A stretch of DNA of 64,000 nt from Lepidurus packardi (Eukaryota > Arthropoda > Branchiopoda > Notostraca > Triopsidae): NCBI GenBank assembly GCA_023053545.1, contig JAKZAN010000002.1, positions 1,968,375-2,032,374 on the forward strand, in the 5' to 3' direction. This document shows positions 23,036 to 36,833 of this stretch, in pieces. Under the pieces are notes generated by a model that saw only the letters and a program-made list of their open reading frames with translations, did no database searches and was not told the DNA's origin. The first letter of the stretch is position 1. Each line of letters opens with the position of its first letter. Made by a program: the position numbers and the translations under genes.

Positions 23036-24115
23036 GCCACATCAGTTTCTGAGTTTTCGTCACCGTGACGTTATAGAACCCAGCCAGTGCCAAAACACAG
23101 TTCCCAAAGAAAGATTCCTAATGCAACGGTCCCCTGTGTTTTTCTGCTTGTTTGTCAACATGGCTATGTCGGATTGAGTATATTTTTCGTTTGACGATTT
23201 TGTGCGGAACGAGGAGGGTAGTCATGTAATGATGGGCCAGACTTTCAATTACAGTTAACAGTACTTCTATTTTACTTTCAATTATAATTGTTGATTCTAT
23301 ATTGTGAACCGCCTACAGTTTAGGACAATTCCTACAATTTAGGACAAGTCAAAATATTTTTTGTAAAAAATTAATAAATATTCTCATAACAATTTACAAT
23401 AATTTTAAATATTTCGTAAATATTTTTCAAAATACTTTCACATTTGGCGCCAAAACAACCGCACTCGAACTGTAGCACTGCCGAAAGTCAGTGCCGGAAA
23501 AGTCTTCCTTCGCCGCACTTTCCCAGTGCCACTTAAACGTAACACTCCATTCCCAATGGAAAACGCCAAGTGCACCCAGTGGACGAACTTTCAGCACTAG
23601 GGTTCCCAATGGAAAACGCTATTAGATGAATGAAAAACTTAAAATGCATGTAATAACAAAAAATGTTGTACCACAAACTAGAACACAATTAATAATTATG
23701 GTCAAATGCACTGCGTGTATTTGGCGAGATCTACTGACAATTAAAACACTACATGCAGACATTCACTGGATATCTGGAAAGGCATATAGGCGGGCTTTTC
23801 TCGCATCCTTTCTCGGGCACACTGCTAAATTCCATACTTAAACAATAGGGGACCTGTAATTTAACAGAACCCTAAGGGTTTTTGGGGAAAGGCGGGACGC
23901 AGAAAGAAAATCCGGAAGTGGCATTTAAAACGGCAACTATAAGACGAACATCTGAACGTACTTGCTTGTTAGAACAACAAAATCCACAAAAAACTGTCTT
24001 TATGAAACCTAGCTCTCGTCTGTTTTGCTTTTTGGTGGCCAGTTTTTTCAAAAAATAGAACTAGCAGATAAAAAAATTGTAACAACAGCGCTTTTAATTA
24101 TTCTTAATATAACTC

Positions 24116-27100
24116 TTAAACATCAGTCTTGGCATTCAACTTCTCTTCTTCGGGAGACGCTGCAGTTCCGTTTTGTCCACCTACAGCTACCCGATTCCAT
24201 GGCTGTTCTTCGCCGGACGCCAAAAAGACGTAAACAAAGAACTCCACGACAAATACAACAGCCGTGGTGTAGAAAATAATTTGCCATTGTCCCAGCGATT
24301 GCTACAACGAGAATTTTCTTCAAATTAGCTCAGCTCTTAACACAATTATCTTAAGAATCCAAGAATAAGAGCAACTTACATTTCCGTGAGTCATTTCACC
24401 AACAAAGACGGGTACGATGAAGCCAGGGATGGTCGCAAACGTGTTGGTAATAGCCATTAAAGTACCCGCGTAGTTGGAAGCAATATCAATATGGTTCGAC
24501 AAGAACCCACAGTACATGCCAGCGATGAACATGACACCCAAAGTCATGAAAACGACGGCTCCAACACGATCACAACCCACCAAACAAACTCCTACCAGGC
24601 AAGCAGCCGGCAACAACGACGCTGAAAGACAAAATCAATTGTCATAAAGATTTTTCGTTCACTATAAGCTAAAAAGTCGCTTACAAACACCGGTAGAGAG
24701 CTTTCGGACGGTAGTAGTGGTGATCCAGCCTTTGCTCTTGGCCCAATCCAACCGGTTAGCCCAAATAACACTGAAGAACCACAAGCAGAGGAAGGGGACT
24801 GCTGACAAACCCGCATTCTATGGCAAAATTTCCCAACATTAACGCTTTTGGGACAACAAAATAGGAATTTGCGATTTTTGGACCGAATATTTCTACCTCA
24901 GATATCTTAAATCGAAGGATTTGACTCATGTACGTGGGAAGCTCCACCAACAACATGTACCAACCGAAATTACTGCACGTGTGCGCAATAAGGATCGCCC
25001 AAAAGGGTCCAGAACACAACAACGCTTTCCATGGCACGGCCGGAGGCTAAAAGTAGTCATGTTGAAGTTTAAGAAACATGCATTTACGGCAAATAGGTAT
25101 AGATTATGTACAGTATGCTTCCCGCTTTTGTTAGCGGATGTGTCCATACAGCTTTCGAAGAGCTCCAGCTCCACCGGATGGATGCGAGGGTGCTGAGAAG
25201 GGGAATCGTAGACCAGGAAGATCCACAGCACGCACCAAATCATGGCTAATCCTCCTTGTACGTAGAAAACGCTCTCCCAACCCAACGCGGCAGCCAAAAT
25301 GCCCGAAAATGGCAATGAAATGACTGTACCCACCGCCATACCTTTGGAAACAAAGACAAATTTGTGAGTCGTATGAGTGCAATGATCTTCAAAACCCCTC
25401 AGATTCATAAACCCCATAAAACCATCAATTATTATAATTCGGACGTTTATTTCTACATTAAACTAAGAAGTTATACCACTAATCAATAATGTATTGTTAA
25501 TTTCGATTTAAATTCACGAATTTGGTTTTGACTTTAAATTAATGAATAATTGGATTTATTTGTTTGCACTATTAAATAATATATTAATGAAGAGTTGCAA
25601 ATCAAGTACCTGCGTATGATAACGAAGAGATTACGTTTCTTTCCTCAGGTGGAGCCCATTTGGAAACCATGACATGCATAGCTGGTAACGACACACCCTA
25701 TTAATTTTTAACAAGCCGTTTAGTTCAAAGAACGCTCATAACTGTAGTTATAATGGTTCGAATTACGTACGGCGCCCAATCCTTCGCAAATGCGAGCTAC
25801 CAACATCCAAATATAGGACATGTTTGCCGCCAAAGGAGTGAGGAGGGTGAACAAAACGTTCACAAACACAGCTCCCCACATGACCCATTTGGCTGAAAAC
25901 ATTTCTGCGACTCGACCGCCAGGGATTTGGGTAACAATATAACCCCAGAAGTAAGATCCCAACACTAAGCCTTGAATTGGCTCATTCCACATAAACGGTC
26001 CATCCTATGTTGAAACACAATAAAGACAAATTAATGCATATTCCTTCAAAATAAATTATATCTATCTGTCTTTTTAGAGATTATATCTTTGTAGTACAGT
26101 TATTGCTTCGTATTCTTTTAGAAGAAAATCTGTTTCAATAACTTCTTTCTATAACCGAAGGATTCTTTGATTTTTTTTTATTTCTGAAGTAGTTATTTCT
26201 TTTTGTTATGTTTGAAGTAATGTATTATTTCCTTTTGTCTCAGACGAAATCTTTTTTCTAGTACTTAAAAAAAAATGTAACTTAAAAAGAAATTTTACCA
26301 CGACAGGAGATGATGATGAATTGGTCCCATCATCAGGTGCTTCACAAGCGTATTCGAAACTCGGAGCTGAACCATTTCCATGATGGTCGTCCATATGCTT
26401 AGTAGCTGCTTCATGGGCCAATCCTGTGTGATTGATCATAGCCACAATGGTTACGGACAAGTTGACCTAATTTGTAAAAAAAAAAAAAACATTTAGCAGT
26501 TTTCGCTTCAAATTTGACCGAGGTTTACCTTCAACCCATAGATGATGGCTAAGCCAATTGAGGCTAACGCAGTGAAGATATACCGGGATGGAACAAGAGC
26601 TAAAAATAGGAACAAAACAATACAATTTTTTTGAAAATTCTGCATCTTCTGGCCACGGTGTAGTGGGACCCTTTATGGCGCTACAGCATGGCAAAAGACA
26701 TTCAAAATTTCTCATCCCCTATGCAATATAATCAAATTGTATTGTGACAGTAATGCAGGGGATGTATAAATCTATTGGAGGTCCATAACGGAGGTCTACT
26801 GTGATATCAGAATATTCAGAATGTATTATATTTTATTATTAGATATGCATTATATTTACTGTAATATCAGAAATATTCAGAATGAAAAATAATACGCTAC
26901 ATTTTCTTATTAGATATTAAAAGAAAAAAATCTCAATCATCGTTAAATTTCTTTTAAAATTTAGTTTTTTAAAGCTTTTACATTACTCATGATATAGCGG
27001 TATGACATCAGTGCCATCTTTTGACAAAAATGACCAACTACTTGCAGTTCACCGTGGCCTTAAGTGATTTAAGAGGATGGAGTAAGTTTTTAAAAAGTTT

Positions 27101-28569
27101 TTCTTAAGTCTTTACGGGTCGGCAGCCCCGGTCGCTTTTACACTTTCTCTGGCAAAAAGGACGTGGCTTATATCATACGTGCCGTTCTCCTTGAGCCAAC
27201 AACATTCGCGTGTAACTGCTGGCGGCCATGCTTTTGTAGTCTTTAGACTTCTGACTGGTAATCTCAACAACCTCACCCACTTAAGCCTTCTTTACGCCAA
27301 TTTAAAGCCTCAGTTACTGTATTCAGTATAGCCGTTCCGCTTCCTTAATGACGAAAGGCGTTGGGGCTTCATGGGAGCAAAATAGCACGATGCCCAGAGC
27401 GTACAGAGTGTATAGAGTACAGCGCAAAAAGGGAAACAGTGCTTTCCTGGGTTTGTCCCTTGTTCCTCCCTATTGATCCGACAAGGCCGGCGGATAAGAG
27501 TTTTCGTGAACCGGCATGAAAACGCCTAGAACTGCACGTAATCCAATCCTACACGCGCGCGGGATTTTTACCCGGAGATAAATGTAACTTCCTCCCTTCA
27601 CCTTTCCACTAACACTTCTTTATTTAATTCCAGAAAATGTACAGACGTCATCTAGTATTTGGACTATTGATCGTTTAGATCTTTCAAAACTTTCTGGGAA
27701 AATCTTGTTTCGTCTATCAGTTGAACGAGGGCGGAGTCAAGGCATTCCGCGGCAAAATGGGAACATTTTGGCAGAGCCGATCAGCGGTTAATTAGGCTCT
27801 TTGCCCAGTGCTTAAAAATAGCTTGTCCGCAACGACTTTTGGACGCTAAACCTATCACGTGATACACCTATGCTATCGCTTATAATTACAATTCTGATTA
27901 GAAAAATTGGTCGATTTAATCCAACTTTTTATCGCGAAAGCGAACGTGAACAAACTCCGTCCTTACACAATGTAGACTAAGTAATTGTAGCACCTTCCAG
28001 TTTTATCACGATTCACGAAGCCATTTTTTAAAACAAGACTAGTTAAGCCAAGACATTCCTGGTCGATATTGTTTATTTCCAAACTTCGAATTATCAGAAA
28101 TATAAAACTTGTAAGAATGACAAATTGTTAGTTGAAATGTTGCCGAGCGTGACTTGACGTTAAAACGTAAACAAATCAAATCTTCATTAATGCTGAGCCA
28201 CGTCGAATATCTTTATCTGGATGTACTATTTTGACTTCTATTTCCTTTATGCCTATCCAAATAAAAGTACGGGTTCCGAAAGCGTGCTCGTTGAGGACAA
28301 ACAAAGTTATTGATATATAGGTCACCTTCATGCAACCTTCTGCGTAACTTTCGTCATGGCATACGGTACAAATAACAGCTAATTTTAGCCTTCCAACAGG
28401 TGCTATGTAAATAAATTTTGTACTCCTAGTAATGTTTGTGGAGAAAAACAAAAATAAAATAAACGGACTTCCCCAAGTCTAAAAATAGAAGAACCAATGT
28501 CATAAAGACGCAAGACTTACGTCCTTTGCCGTGTTCCCCCACAGCCATGCGCTCAGATCCTTTATCCAT
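24116..28569 (-). CDS. SLC17-family anion/phosphate cotransporter, copy B
   Basis: Paralogue of the gene at 19071-22023, in opposite orientation. Ten exons in gene order: 28521-28569, 26529-26599, 26299-26466, 25771-26004, 25610-25697, 25112-25341, 25046 down to 24897, 24685-24817, 24380-24621 and 24116-24301, giving 516 residues. It shares the same blocks ([68 protein letters not shown]). The N-terminal tail is shorter and the C-terminal tail is Glu/Lys-rich. Exon structure differs at two points: a 65-bp intron splits the long central exon that is whole in copy A, and the intron between copy A's exons 8 and 9 is absent. Intron 1 is 1.9 kb (26600-28520) and otherwise featureless. The substrate is not deducible. 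Confidence 0.93.
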
Positions 28570-30425
28570 GGTACAAGTGTATATATTCAGGACAACAGTT
28601 CAAGCTTACAAACTTAACTTGTTAAGTTTTTAGGCTCAAATAACGGAATCACTCAGAGACACGGAAGGGAGAATTGAACGGAGCAAGGTTCACCACATGA
28701 CCACTTCGGGCTAACTTGTAGAAAGCGTTAAGATATCCGACTGGCGTCCATTGACTCACTGACAGCGCCAACAAGATACTCTATAGTATGTTTGTCCTCT
28801 GCCGGCTTGCGTCTGGCTCCTTCAGCGTTGCGTTGTGTCCTTGCTTGCCGGTGCGGTTTTTCTCTTGGCTCCTCTCTTGACGATCCCCACGTTTCGCACG
28901 TTCGTAACAAACACCCCAAAACCCGAGCCGGTTTCCCCTCAAAACTGGTTACCAGGCAAGGCGGGGCACTCCAGACTGGAGATGCTGCGATGATCACGCA
29001 GCCAATATGCAAATGACATAAAAACCAAAGCGGAAGCCACAGTTCCGAAACACCCGAACACTTAACAGTTAAAAAAACACTCGAAACTCAGAATACTATA
29101 GAACGACTATAGAATACTATAGAATACTATAGAACGACTGAAATAAAAAATACTTCCCTAGAGGGTAAGGAAGGGTGTAGGCCTAAAATAAGCCAGAGGA
29201 CGTCATAATGTCACGCTTATAACTTATAACACATAACGTCACACTAAACATGGCATATATCCCTTTATAGGTGTGGTTTAGCTTCTTTTAGATTCGGTCT
29301 ATCAGTGATGTGCAACGACGACATGATCTGATAATGTCTGAAAAATGCAAAGCTATTTTGAAATCCAAATCGATATAATCTCATTCGATTTCGGGCTTGA
29401 CCTACGGGGCTTCCCTCAATGCAACTGAACCGCTACAAGTTCCTATACAGCTGTAGTCCATTTTGTAGTCATGCTGAACTGAAGTACTGTACATTCTTGA
29501 AATACAAAAGAAGTTGTGTATTTGAGTGATGCAAATCACAACTGCATTTTTAGATCAAATTTGATTACAAAATCACGAAAGGGACTTTCTTGCACAAAAC
29601 CACCTTTTCCCTGTTATCCTTTTCCCCGTAGAGCATTAGGCATGCCAGGGTTAAAGAGGACAAGCGTGAGAGAAAAGCTTTCTTTTTGACCTTCCCTCGT
29701 CGGTTGCGTATTTGTCCGTTTGGCGCTCGTAAACTCAAAATAAATTCAGTTCGGTGTTCACGTGGGTACCACACTTCCGAGAGCACTCTGATGAAATTCG
29801 CCACATTTAACCACGCAATTCCCACATCATGGGTCACGTAAGAACTCGACTTTGAAAGCTGACAAACATCCTCTGGAGAAAGTTTCCTTGAAAACTTTTG
29901 AAACACCGATTAAAAGTATTGCATTACTACCCACTTTTAGCTATGACTCCATGAAGGTGAAGGTGACTTTCTGTTGCGAGCAAGCGCAAAATCGCACGGG
30001 GGCCACGTCGGCGTACCAGATTTTCTTCTCAATCAATACACCCATCACGTATTTTCGACAACATGCAATACAAAACCCCTCGTGCCTGACCCCTGGCTAT
30101 TCGACCTCATTACTACTCGGCATGCATGAAAACGATCCACTAAAATAAGTCCCAAAATCCACCTTTTTTGCCAGCAAAGTAGAGTAGTTTTGAAAATCTA
30201 TAATCAACAGATGAGCTTAAAAAGCTTCCTTTTCTTTTTGGCAAAGAGCCCAGTTCTGATTGAAAGGACTATGACCACACACCATACTCATTCGGACAAT
30301 ATCAAGTAGACATTGTCTACACCTACCAATCCATTATACAAGAGTTATACAAGAAAATGCATATTTTCAGAAGGGAAAAACGTGTGGGTGTAATGACTAA
30401 AAACGGGAATACACGCGACCTCCAC
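28570..30425. other. Intergenic region with a small tandem repeat
   Basis: At 29091-29139 the units GAATACTATA and GAACGACTATA alternate about five times. Frames of up to 113 codons occur (for example minus 29565-29906) but show no motif, splice context or homology that I recognise. Confidence 0.5.
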
Positions 30426-33400
30426 TCAAGTCGCTTCTTTTTTTTCCTGTTGCCGAACTAAATCCCAGTAATAGCCTCGTAATTTCCGCAGGGATTCATG
30501 GGTGCCCATCTTAGGAATAAAAAACACGAGTCAAAAGTTTAAACCTTTACACAATCCTTGGCAGTGATAAAGTTAGGAACTTATTACCTCTACAATTCTT
30601 CCATTTGCGACGACCGCGATGAGATCAGCGTTGCGTACGGTTGACAAACGATGCGCAACGACCAATACAGTACGTCCGGCCGCCACTCGATCCAGTGCTT
30701 CCTGCACCACTCGTTCAGACTCGGCATCCAAGGCACTAAATCAATAAATAACGATCATTTCTTTCGCCGTAAGACAGATTGGGACATCCCTGCTACTCAC
30801 CTCGTCGCTTCGTCCAAGATTAATATGGATGGGTTCTTTAGTAAGGCGCGTGCTATCGCAATTCGTTGTTTTTGACCGCCCGAAACTGTCGTTCCCCGCT
30901 CTCCAACCACAGTCTCATAGCCTTGAGGGAATTGGCGAATAAATTCGTCGGCATTGGCCAACCTGGCAGCTTCTATGACCTATTCATGATCAAGTTAGAT
31001 AAAAGAAAAGCAAAACTTCACGATGTTTTTACTTCTTGGTCAGTGGCTCCAGGTTTGCCGTAGCGAATATTTTCTTTAATGGAGGTGGCGAACAGAATAG
31101 GTTCTTGGTTGATAAAGCCAATTGCACTACCACGTAACCAGGATGGATCCAATTGACGTATGTCCTGATTATCCAATAAAACTCGCCCTTCTTGCACATC
31201 ATAAAACCTAAAATAAAACTCCAAACAATAAATAAACCGTCTAATAATTCAATAAAACCCCTTCTTTAAGAATCCACTTGAAGTCTAAAATAATTAGATT
31301 CACTAGTATGCAATTTCAAATATAGAAACTAAGTTTTTCCGAATTTTTCCTTTTCTCCGAAATAATTTCTTGTTTGCTTTCATCAAGTCATCACATTTTC
31401 TCGACACATTTTGGAGGGTGGAGCTGCAGCGCCCAGCCTCGTGGGAATCCACGTGACTCGGCCAGCCAATGGGAAAATCGCCAGTTTTAAATTCTCCTAA
31501 AACTTGTTTCTTTCATAACTTAATTACTTTTGGTCGCATAAAGATAAAAAAATATCATTAAAAACTAGACATTTTAATTATTTTAAAACTATAATGATTT
31601 TTAGAGTATGCTTATATTTAGATAGCAAACAATTATTACCTCTCTAAGAGAGCGGCGATAGTGGATTTTCCTCCACCAGATGTTCCAACTAAGGCTACAA
31701 CTTTGCCTGCAGGTATTTTCAGGCTAAAATTTCGCAAAACGGTTTGATCAGGCCGTGCTGGATACGTAAAGGACACGTTACGGAACTCCACTTCTCCAAA
31801 CAAGGAGTGAAACGGAATCGTTTTGCCTCCACGTAACGGAATATTGGCTCGTAAATCACAGTACTAATAAAAACGAAAATCAAAGGAACTTGTGATCGAG
31901 TATTAGGCAAAACCCGCATTTCTTCGCCTATTTTTTCAGTGTTTACTTCGAATACTCTAGCTCCAGCCGACAAGCCTCGTACTGCATGACCAGTAATTAG
32001 CGACAACTGTCCTAAAGAGCGCTGTATGGTTTGGGTGGCGACCAAAAACGCTATTAAATCACCGGGAGTGAGTTGGCCTTGGGACAATAACGATCCTCCG
32101 AGTCCAATAGTTGCCAAAACCATTCCGTTTAGGAAAAGGTTGGCTCCAGCCTAAAAGTACGCACTGACTTCGAAGCAATATATAACCTGAAAGGGGAACA
32201 GTGTTTACTTGGAATAACGCAATCCCCATGCCGAGCTCTTCGCTCATCATTCTAGCTTTCTGAATCTCTGAAGCATACAAATGCGCTTCCTGATCCTCCA
32301 TAGCGAAAGCTCGCACAGTCCGGACGTTGCTGATAGCTTCTTCGCAAACTGACGTTGCTCGGGCGACCTAAACAATGGTGGAAATGTAAAAAAAGGACTT
32401 TGGCTACAGGGAAAAACCAGTCTTATACTTGAGCTTGAGTGGCTTTCGATAGCTCTCGCAAACCTTTCCCCATCGCGCTTCCTACAGCGATCACCGTAGG
32501 GACAATCACTCCAATACATCCAGTTAACCATGGCGAAATCACGTACAAAGACACGATACAACCAGCAGTCTGAGCCAAACTGCGTAAACCTTGTGAGATA
32601 CACATTTTGAAGGAGCTTTTAAACTCTTGCACATCAGCCGTTAACCTAATAATCGTAAAATAAAAATAAATTTTTATTATTATTAAATAACAGATTTAAA
32701 GTCTTATACCGATTGACTAGTTCGCCTGTGCGATGAGAATCGAAAAATTCGATATCTTGTTTAATTATGTTGGTAAATAATTCTTCACGTAACTGGGAAG
32801 CCATTCGTTCTCCAACACAGGATAACGAATGTATATACACAAACGTAAAGAAGGCCTAAGAATTACAAGTTGAAAATTAGATTAAGCAAACGAGCCAAGT
32901 TTCTTTACCTGAGCAATGTACATGATTGAAAGTTTGATCCCTGGGTCTTTCAAAGCTTCGAAATAGTTTCTACCGTCATCGTGGCCGCTCAAAAATTGGG
33001 ATACAACATTCACGATAGATCCTAGAGCTAAAGGAATCTTTATATTGAGCAAAGCCACAAGAAAAGCACTCTAGATGAAGACAAATAACAGAAAATTAAG
33101 CGTTTAAGTATTAGGACATATGACTAAGGTTGATCTTACGGCTATTGCGACCACCAGCAACCAAGAATGAGGTTTTAAAAGGCGCCATAGTTTGCCCCAA
33201 TCAAATTTCGATTCTTTAAGCTGCAATACTTGGATATCACTGAGTCGATTCCTGGCTTCACAATGCGCAGTATTACTAGGCGATCTGGCGAGCTTTAAAG
33301 CTACGATAAGTCCACTTGCACTTCCGAGGGTCAGTTTCCCGGCTAATTTCCAAACATTCTCTCCGGCTTCTTTAGTTGTTCTTGCTTTGGTGGCCAATTG

Positions 33401-33563
33401 TCGAATTGGGACATTATTCTTGAACACAAATCTACCGGGTGATTGTAGACATCTTTACAAAGAAGACTATTATAACTTCAGCTAAGAAAATACGGTCAAT
33501 TTACCTGTAAACGTGCGAAAATTTCGGCCAATTTTTGCACGAACGGACCAAGTTCACCGCCAT
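30426..33563 (-). CDS. ABCB8: Mitochondrial ABC half-transporter ABCB8
   Basis: Inner-membrane ABC half-transporter linked to mitochondrial potassium and iron handling in mammals. Twelve exons in gene order: 33505-33563, 33140-33431, 32909-33070, 32710-32855, 32429-32645, 32209-32367, 31947-32150, 31640-31863, 31033-31207, 30801-30979, 30588-30735 and 30426-30509, giving 682 residues (human about 700-735). Seen: a basic N-terminus suited to mitochondrial import; a six-helix membrane domain with [22 protein letters not shown] and [15 protein letters not shown]; Walker [10 protein letters not shown] at about 473-481; a Q-loop in [14 protein letters not shown]; signature VSGGQ at about 578-582; Walker [10 protein letters not shown]; and H-loop VAHRLS. 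The block order fits ABCB8 better than ABCB10. The acceptor of exon 2 (CACCCGGTAG) is weak, so the first junction is least certain. Confidence 0.93.
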
Positions 33564-36500
33564 AGTAAAAACAGTGTTTACAGCTGCGCGCGCTGTATGA
33601 AATTGGCGCGCAATTTAAACGTCAGCCCGCGCTGCCATGACGGAAAAGCGGTTAGGAGTTGCGGTTAGGCCTTTTCTCAAAGAAGGAACCCAAGAACTAA
33701 CCCAAAAAATCTTACCATGGTCTACTTTCGCTCCTCTGATTTGATGCTGCCTTCAACACATGTGGTTTACGCTTGGCACTGTTAAATAACCCAGATTACG
33801 GAAAACTAGAATGGGTATTACAACCTGGGCATGTGGTTCCGTTGAGGCGAGAAAATAACCTGCGTCAGATGGCTTTACACGCCGAAAGTCAGAAAGAATT
33901 TTTTTTTCTTCATTCCCGACCTGACAAGCAAGCTTTTAAAGGGAAAGTCTGCTCTATCACCACCAATCTCATCATTTTCATTCATCGTCTCACCTCTCTC
34001 CAACAATTTCATTTTTTCGCACCCCCAAAAACTGCCACTTCAGCCAAATTCAATGCCTTCCAATGCCAAGCACGTCCCCAAGTCCCTTTTTTGTCACCCT
34101 CTTCAAAAAAATTCTCTCAAACGTCATTTCTTTCACTGTGTAGCTAACAAATTAGCACTCGCTTACCATGCAGGGCAACGCCCCGCCCATTTTTCATAAC
34201 CTCTAACTCGCGGGTGATAAATAACTCCGTTAAGGAGCATTAAGGACTCGAAATTGAAAGCAATTTGTAACTCCATAGGCACTGAAAGGCGTCTAAGTCA
34301 AAAAACTAAAGTCCTAAAAAGACCTAAGCTGGAAGCAATAATAGGCGTGGCTAACGCGCAGCATGAAAGAGGCGGGGCTTCCACCGATATCCAGGCGAGT
34401 ATAACCGCGTGTGCAGCATCTGTCGCGCTTTCAGACACGGTGGAACATCTCTTGGTGCTGATTTCATATTCTCCCGGATCTATCCTTAACGTGTGCAAGG
34501 GGATTATGTGCTTGTGATTCGATTCCGTGAAACTTCTTTTACTTGATTCCTTCTAGGAAGTCAAACTCGCACTCACCACGGACAGCAATATTGGCTCTTC
34601 TCCAAAGCAGCAACCCACTCACGCTCCAATAAAGCATGCAACTTTTGCTAGGTAACGTCTCAATTTCGTCCGACACCCCACATTCTTCCCCTTGAGCAAG
34701 CCAATAAAGAGCGTTTCCTAAAAAAAGAAGAAAAATTGTAGAAAAGAAATGTTATTTAGTGATGTAGCATGCACGGCAGGGCTGTCAAGGGTTTGATAAG
34801 AACGTGTTCTAGCAAGGGGTGAATTGGGGCGTTAAAAAACGAAAAAAACAGGGGGAAAAGGGAAAACGAAAAGCTGTTGCCTGTCAACGACCAGCGAATT
34901 TGACATTTATCCATGCCATCTTATACTTTATCCTTCTTCCTGTTCCACACGATGATTCCGGGAGCTCCAGAGAACAATGCTTTTCCCCGTCAGGAATACT
35001 GTGCGTATCCGAGTTTAGGCTCAAGAGTCTCTTCGGTGTCATCTAAGGGACAGGGAGAAAGAGAGAGAGCGAGTATTGAAAGGAAAACTGGTTTTAAATA
35101 AGCATTCTAATTTGTTTTTTCCTTGGAAAATTATTGATTCCAAAGTCGGGCTGTGCTTCGAGCAGCTTCTTTTTGCCTCTCTGTTGGCGCCCAACATCCC
35201 ATGAAAAAGTCTTATTTCTGTCAGGCAGTTGCAATCAAGCGAAAGTCATATATCTTTTAAAAAACAAGAGCTTGAAAAGCGAAAGCTGTGTCGGACTCTC
35301 CACCGAAGAACAAGGATCATACGCGGAAAGAGTGCAAAAGTTCAAAAGATTTCTTCCAGGCAAGAAAACACTCGGCACAGTAATATTATTCTTTTTTTTT
35401 CCACTCATTTGATTTTTGAGATTTAAAATAAAAAGAAAAGTTGTGTAAGGTCCAAGCAAACTCTTTGAAGTTATATTTACCGCTCGGAAAAATGCAGGAT
35501 AATCTTGTTATATATGTTTCCTTAAATAAATTCGTCTCATTGGAAAAGTGTGAGAAGGTAAGACATTTCGTAGGGAGGAAAAAAAATCATACGAAGGAAA
35601 AAAGGGGTGGGCTCTAGAGGGCTTCATTAAGTGAAGATGAAGTAACGAAACATCATCTCCTTTTCATGCTTTAATAATGACGCTGCAATGTGTATAGAGT
35701 GCAAGGAAGGGGGTGAAAAGAGAAAGGGGCTTTTGCTTCACTGATTTCATCAAAAGGTTCTCAGCAACTTTAACAGTTGCCAAAGCGCAGAGAAGTTGCC
35801 AGGCTGTAACACCGCAAGCATATATTCCTCCACTCGAGAGGAGAATTTACAACTTCTTAGTTGCATTCACGCTTGCTCTATTTTCCTCCATAAAACTTAA
35901 CCAAAAGCGTCATTACCGATTCCCTGCCAAAAATTAGTAAAACACATTCAATTTCTTGATAGATGAATAGTTTTTCTTACCCTGCAGAATTTTCCACAAT
36001 TTCCTTTTCGAATGTAAATCTTGAAAACAATTTCTTTTTTTTTAGGAAATTAGATTTGCCATCATGGAAATCCTAGTGTTCTCATTGATGCAAACATTAT
36101 TTCCGTTTTTTTTTTTAAGTTAATTAATGCTGCAAAATATTCATTCATTATTTTTTTCCAAAATAACAAACACGTAAATTATTCTTTGTGTGTTCTTAGT
36201 TTATCTTACCCAACAAATTCCAAGAATTTCACAATTTCTTTTTTCGTAAAATAAAATTATTATTTGAATAACCTCCGTTGTGAGGAAATTATGCTTTGAT
36301 CATAGAAAACACTTATGTTTTCATTAACAGAAGCCTCATTTCCTGATTTTTCTTCAAGAAATCCAATAAGTCTGTGAAAATAGCCAAGGCATTATATTAT
36401 TTGTGGATTACTAACTGTTGAAGACCATCAAGATTGTATTATTGGAAGTTATAAATCGAGCGAATATGATTCCCCTACGGGAGTAGAAGACAACATACAA

Positions 36501-36824
36501 AACTCGTATGACTTCAGCGTATATCTTTGGATGGTTTCCGAGTGGCAAAAGTATCCGCGGATTAAAAACGAACAAAGTTTAGGCCGCACTTTTGAGTTTT
36601 TTTTCTTGTTGTGTTTGAACGCTACTTGTACTTAATATGGCGGCAGGATCTAGTTTTTGTGTAGTCTTGAGACCCTGGGGCGTTCGGGTTCTGTAATCAA
36701 GGGAGGTATATTGGTCAGTCGTGTCACGTGGTGGAAGGATTTTCCCGCCATGGCGCGCCGGGTGTTTGGCGTCACACAAGCATATTTTAGGCGGCGGAAT
36801 GGTCACCGTTTTTCTCGGCATTCA
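33564..36824. other. Long intergenic region
   Basis: It begins with the upstream region of ABCB8 (CpG- and GCGC-containing near 33580-33650) and becomes AT-rich with many T or A runs. Several short frames are present but none has a domain, splice support or biased composition. I see no inverted-repeat element. Confidence 0.5.
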
Positions 36825-36833
36825 TATATAAAA
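36825..36833 (+). promoter_or_regulatory. TATA-like box, candidate promoter of CPAP1 gene A
   Basis: TATATAAAA is followed by pyrimidine-rich leader-like sequence about 700 bases before the first recognised exon at 37530. The missing first exon of that gene is expected in between. Confidence 0.45.

Larger units (their letters stand above)
22024..24115. other. Spacer between the two convergent SLC17 genes
   Basis: It holds the 3' UTRs of both genes. Small repeats are visible: a 13-bp inverted repeat at 22951-23035, a 19-bp tandem pair at 23312-23349 (CCTACAGTTTAGGACAATT and its variant), and a 17-bp direct repeat TTCCCAATGGAAAACGC at 23550-23566 and 23603-23619. No gene is supported. Confidence 0.6.

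Noticed and set aside
29565-30148. Two frames of about 100 codons in the 29.5-30.1 kb spacer
   Set aside because: No start context, splice support or recognisable motif.
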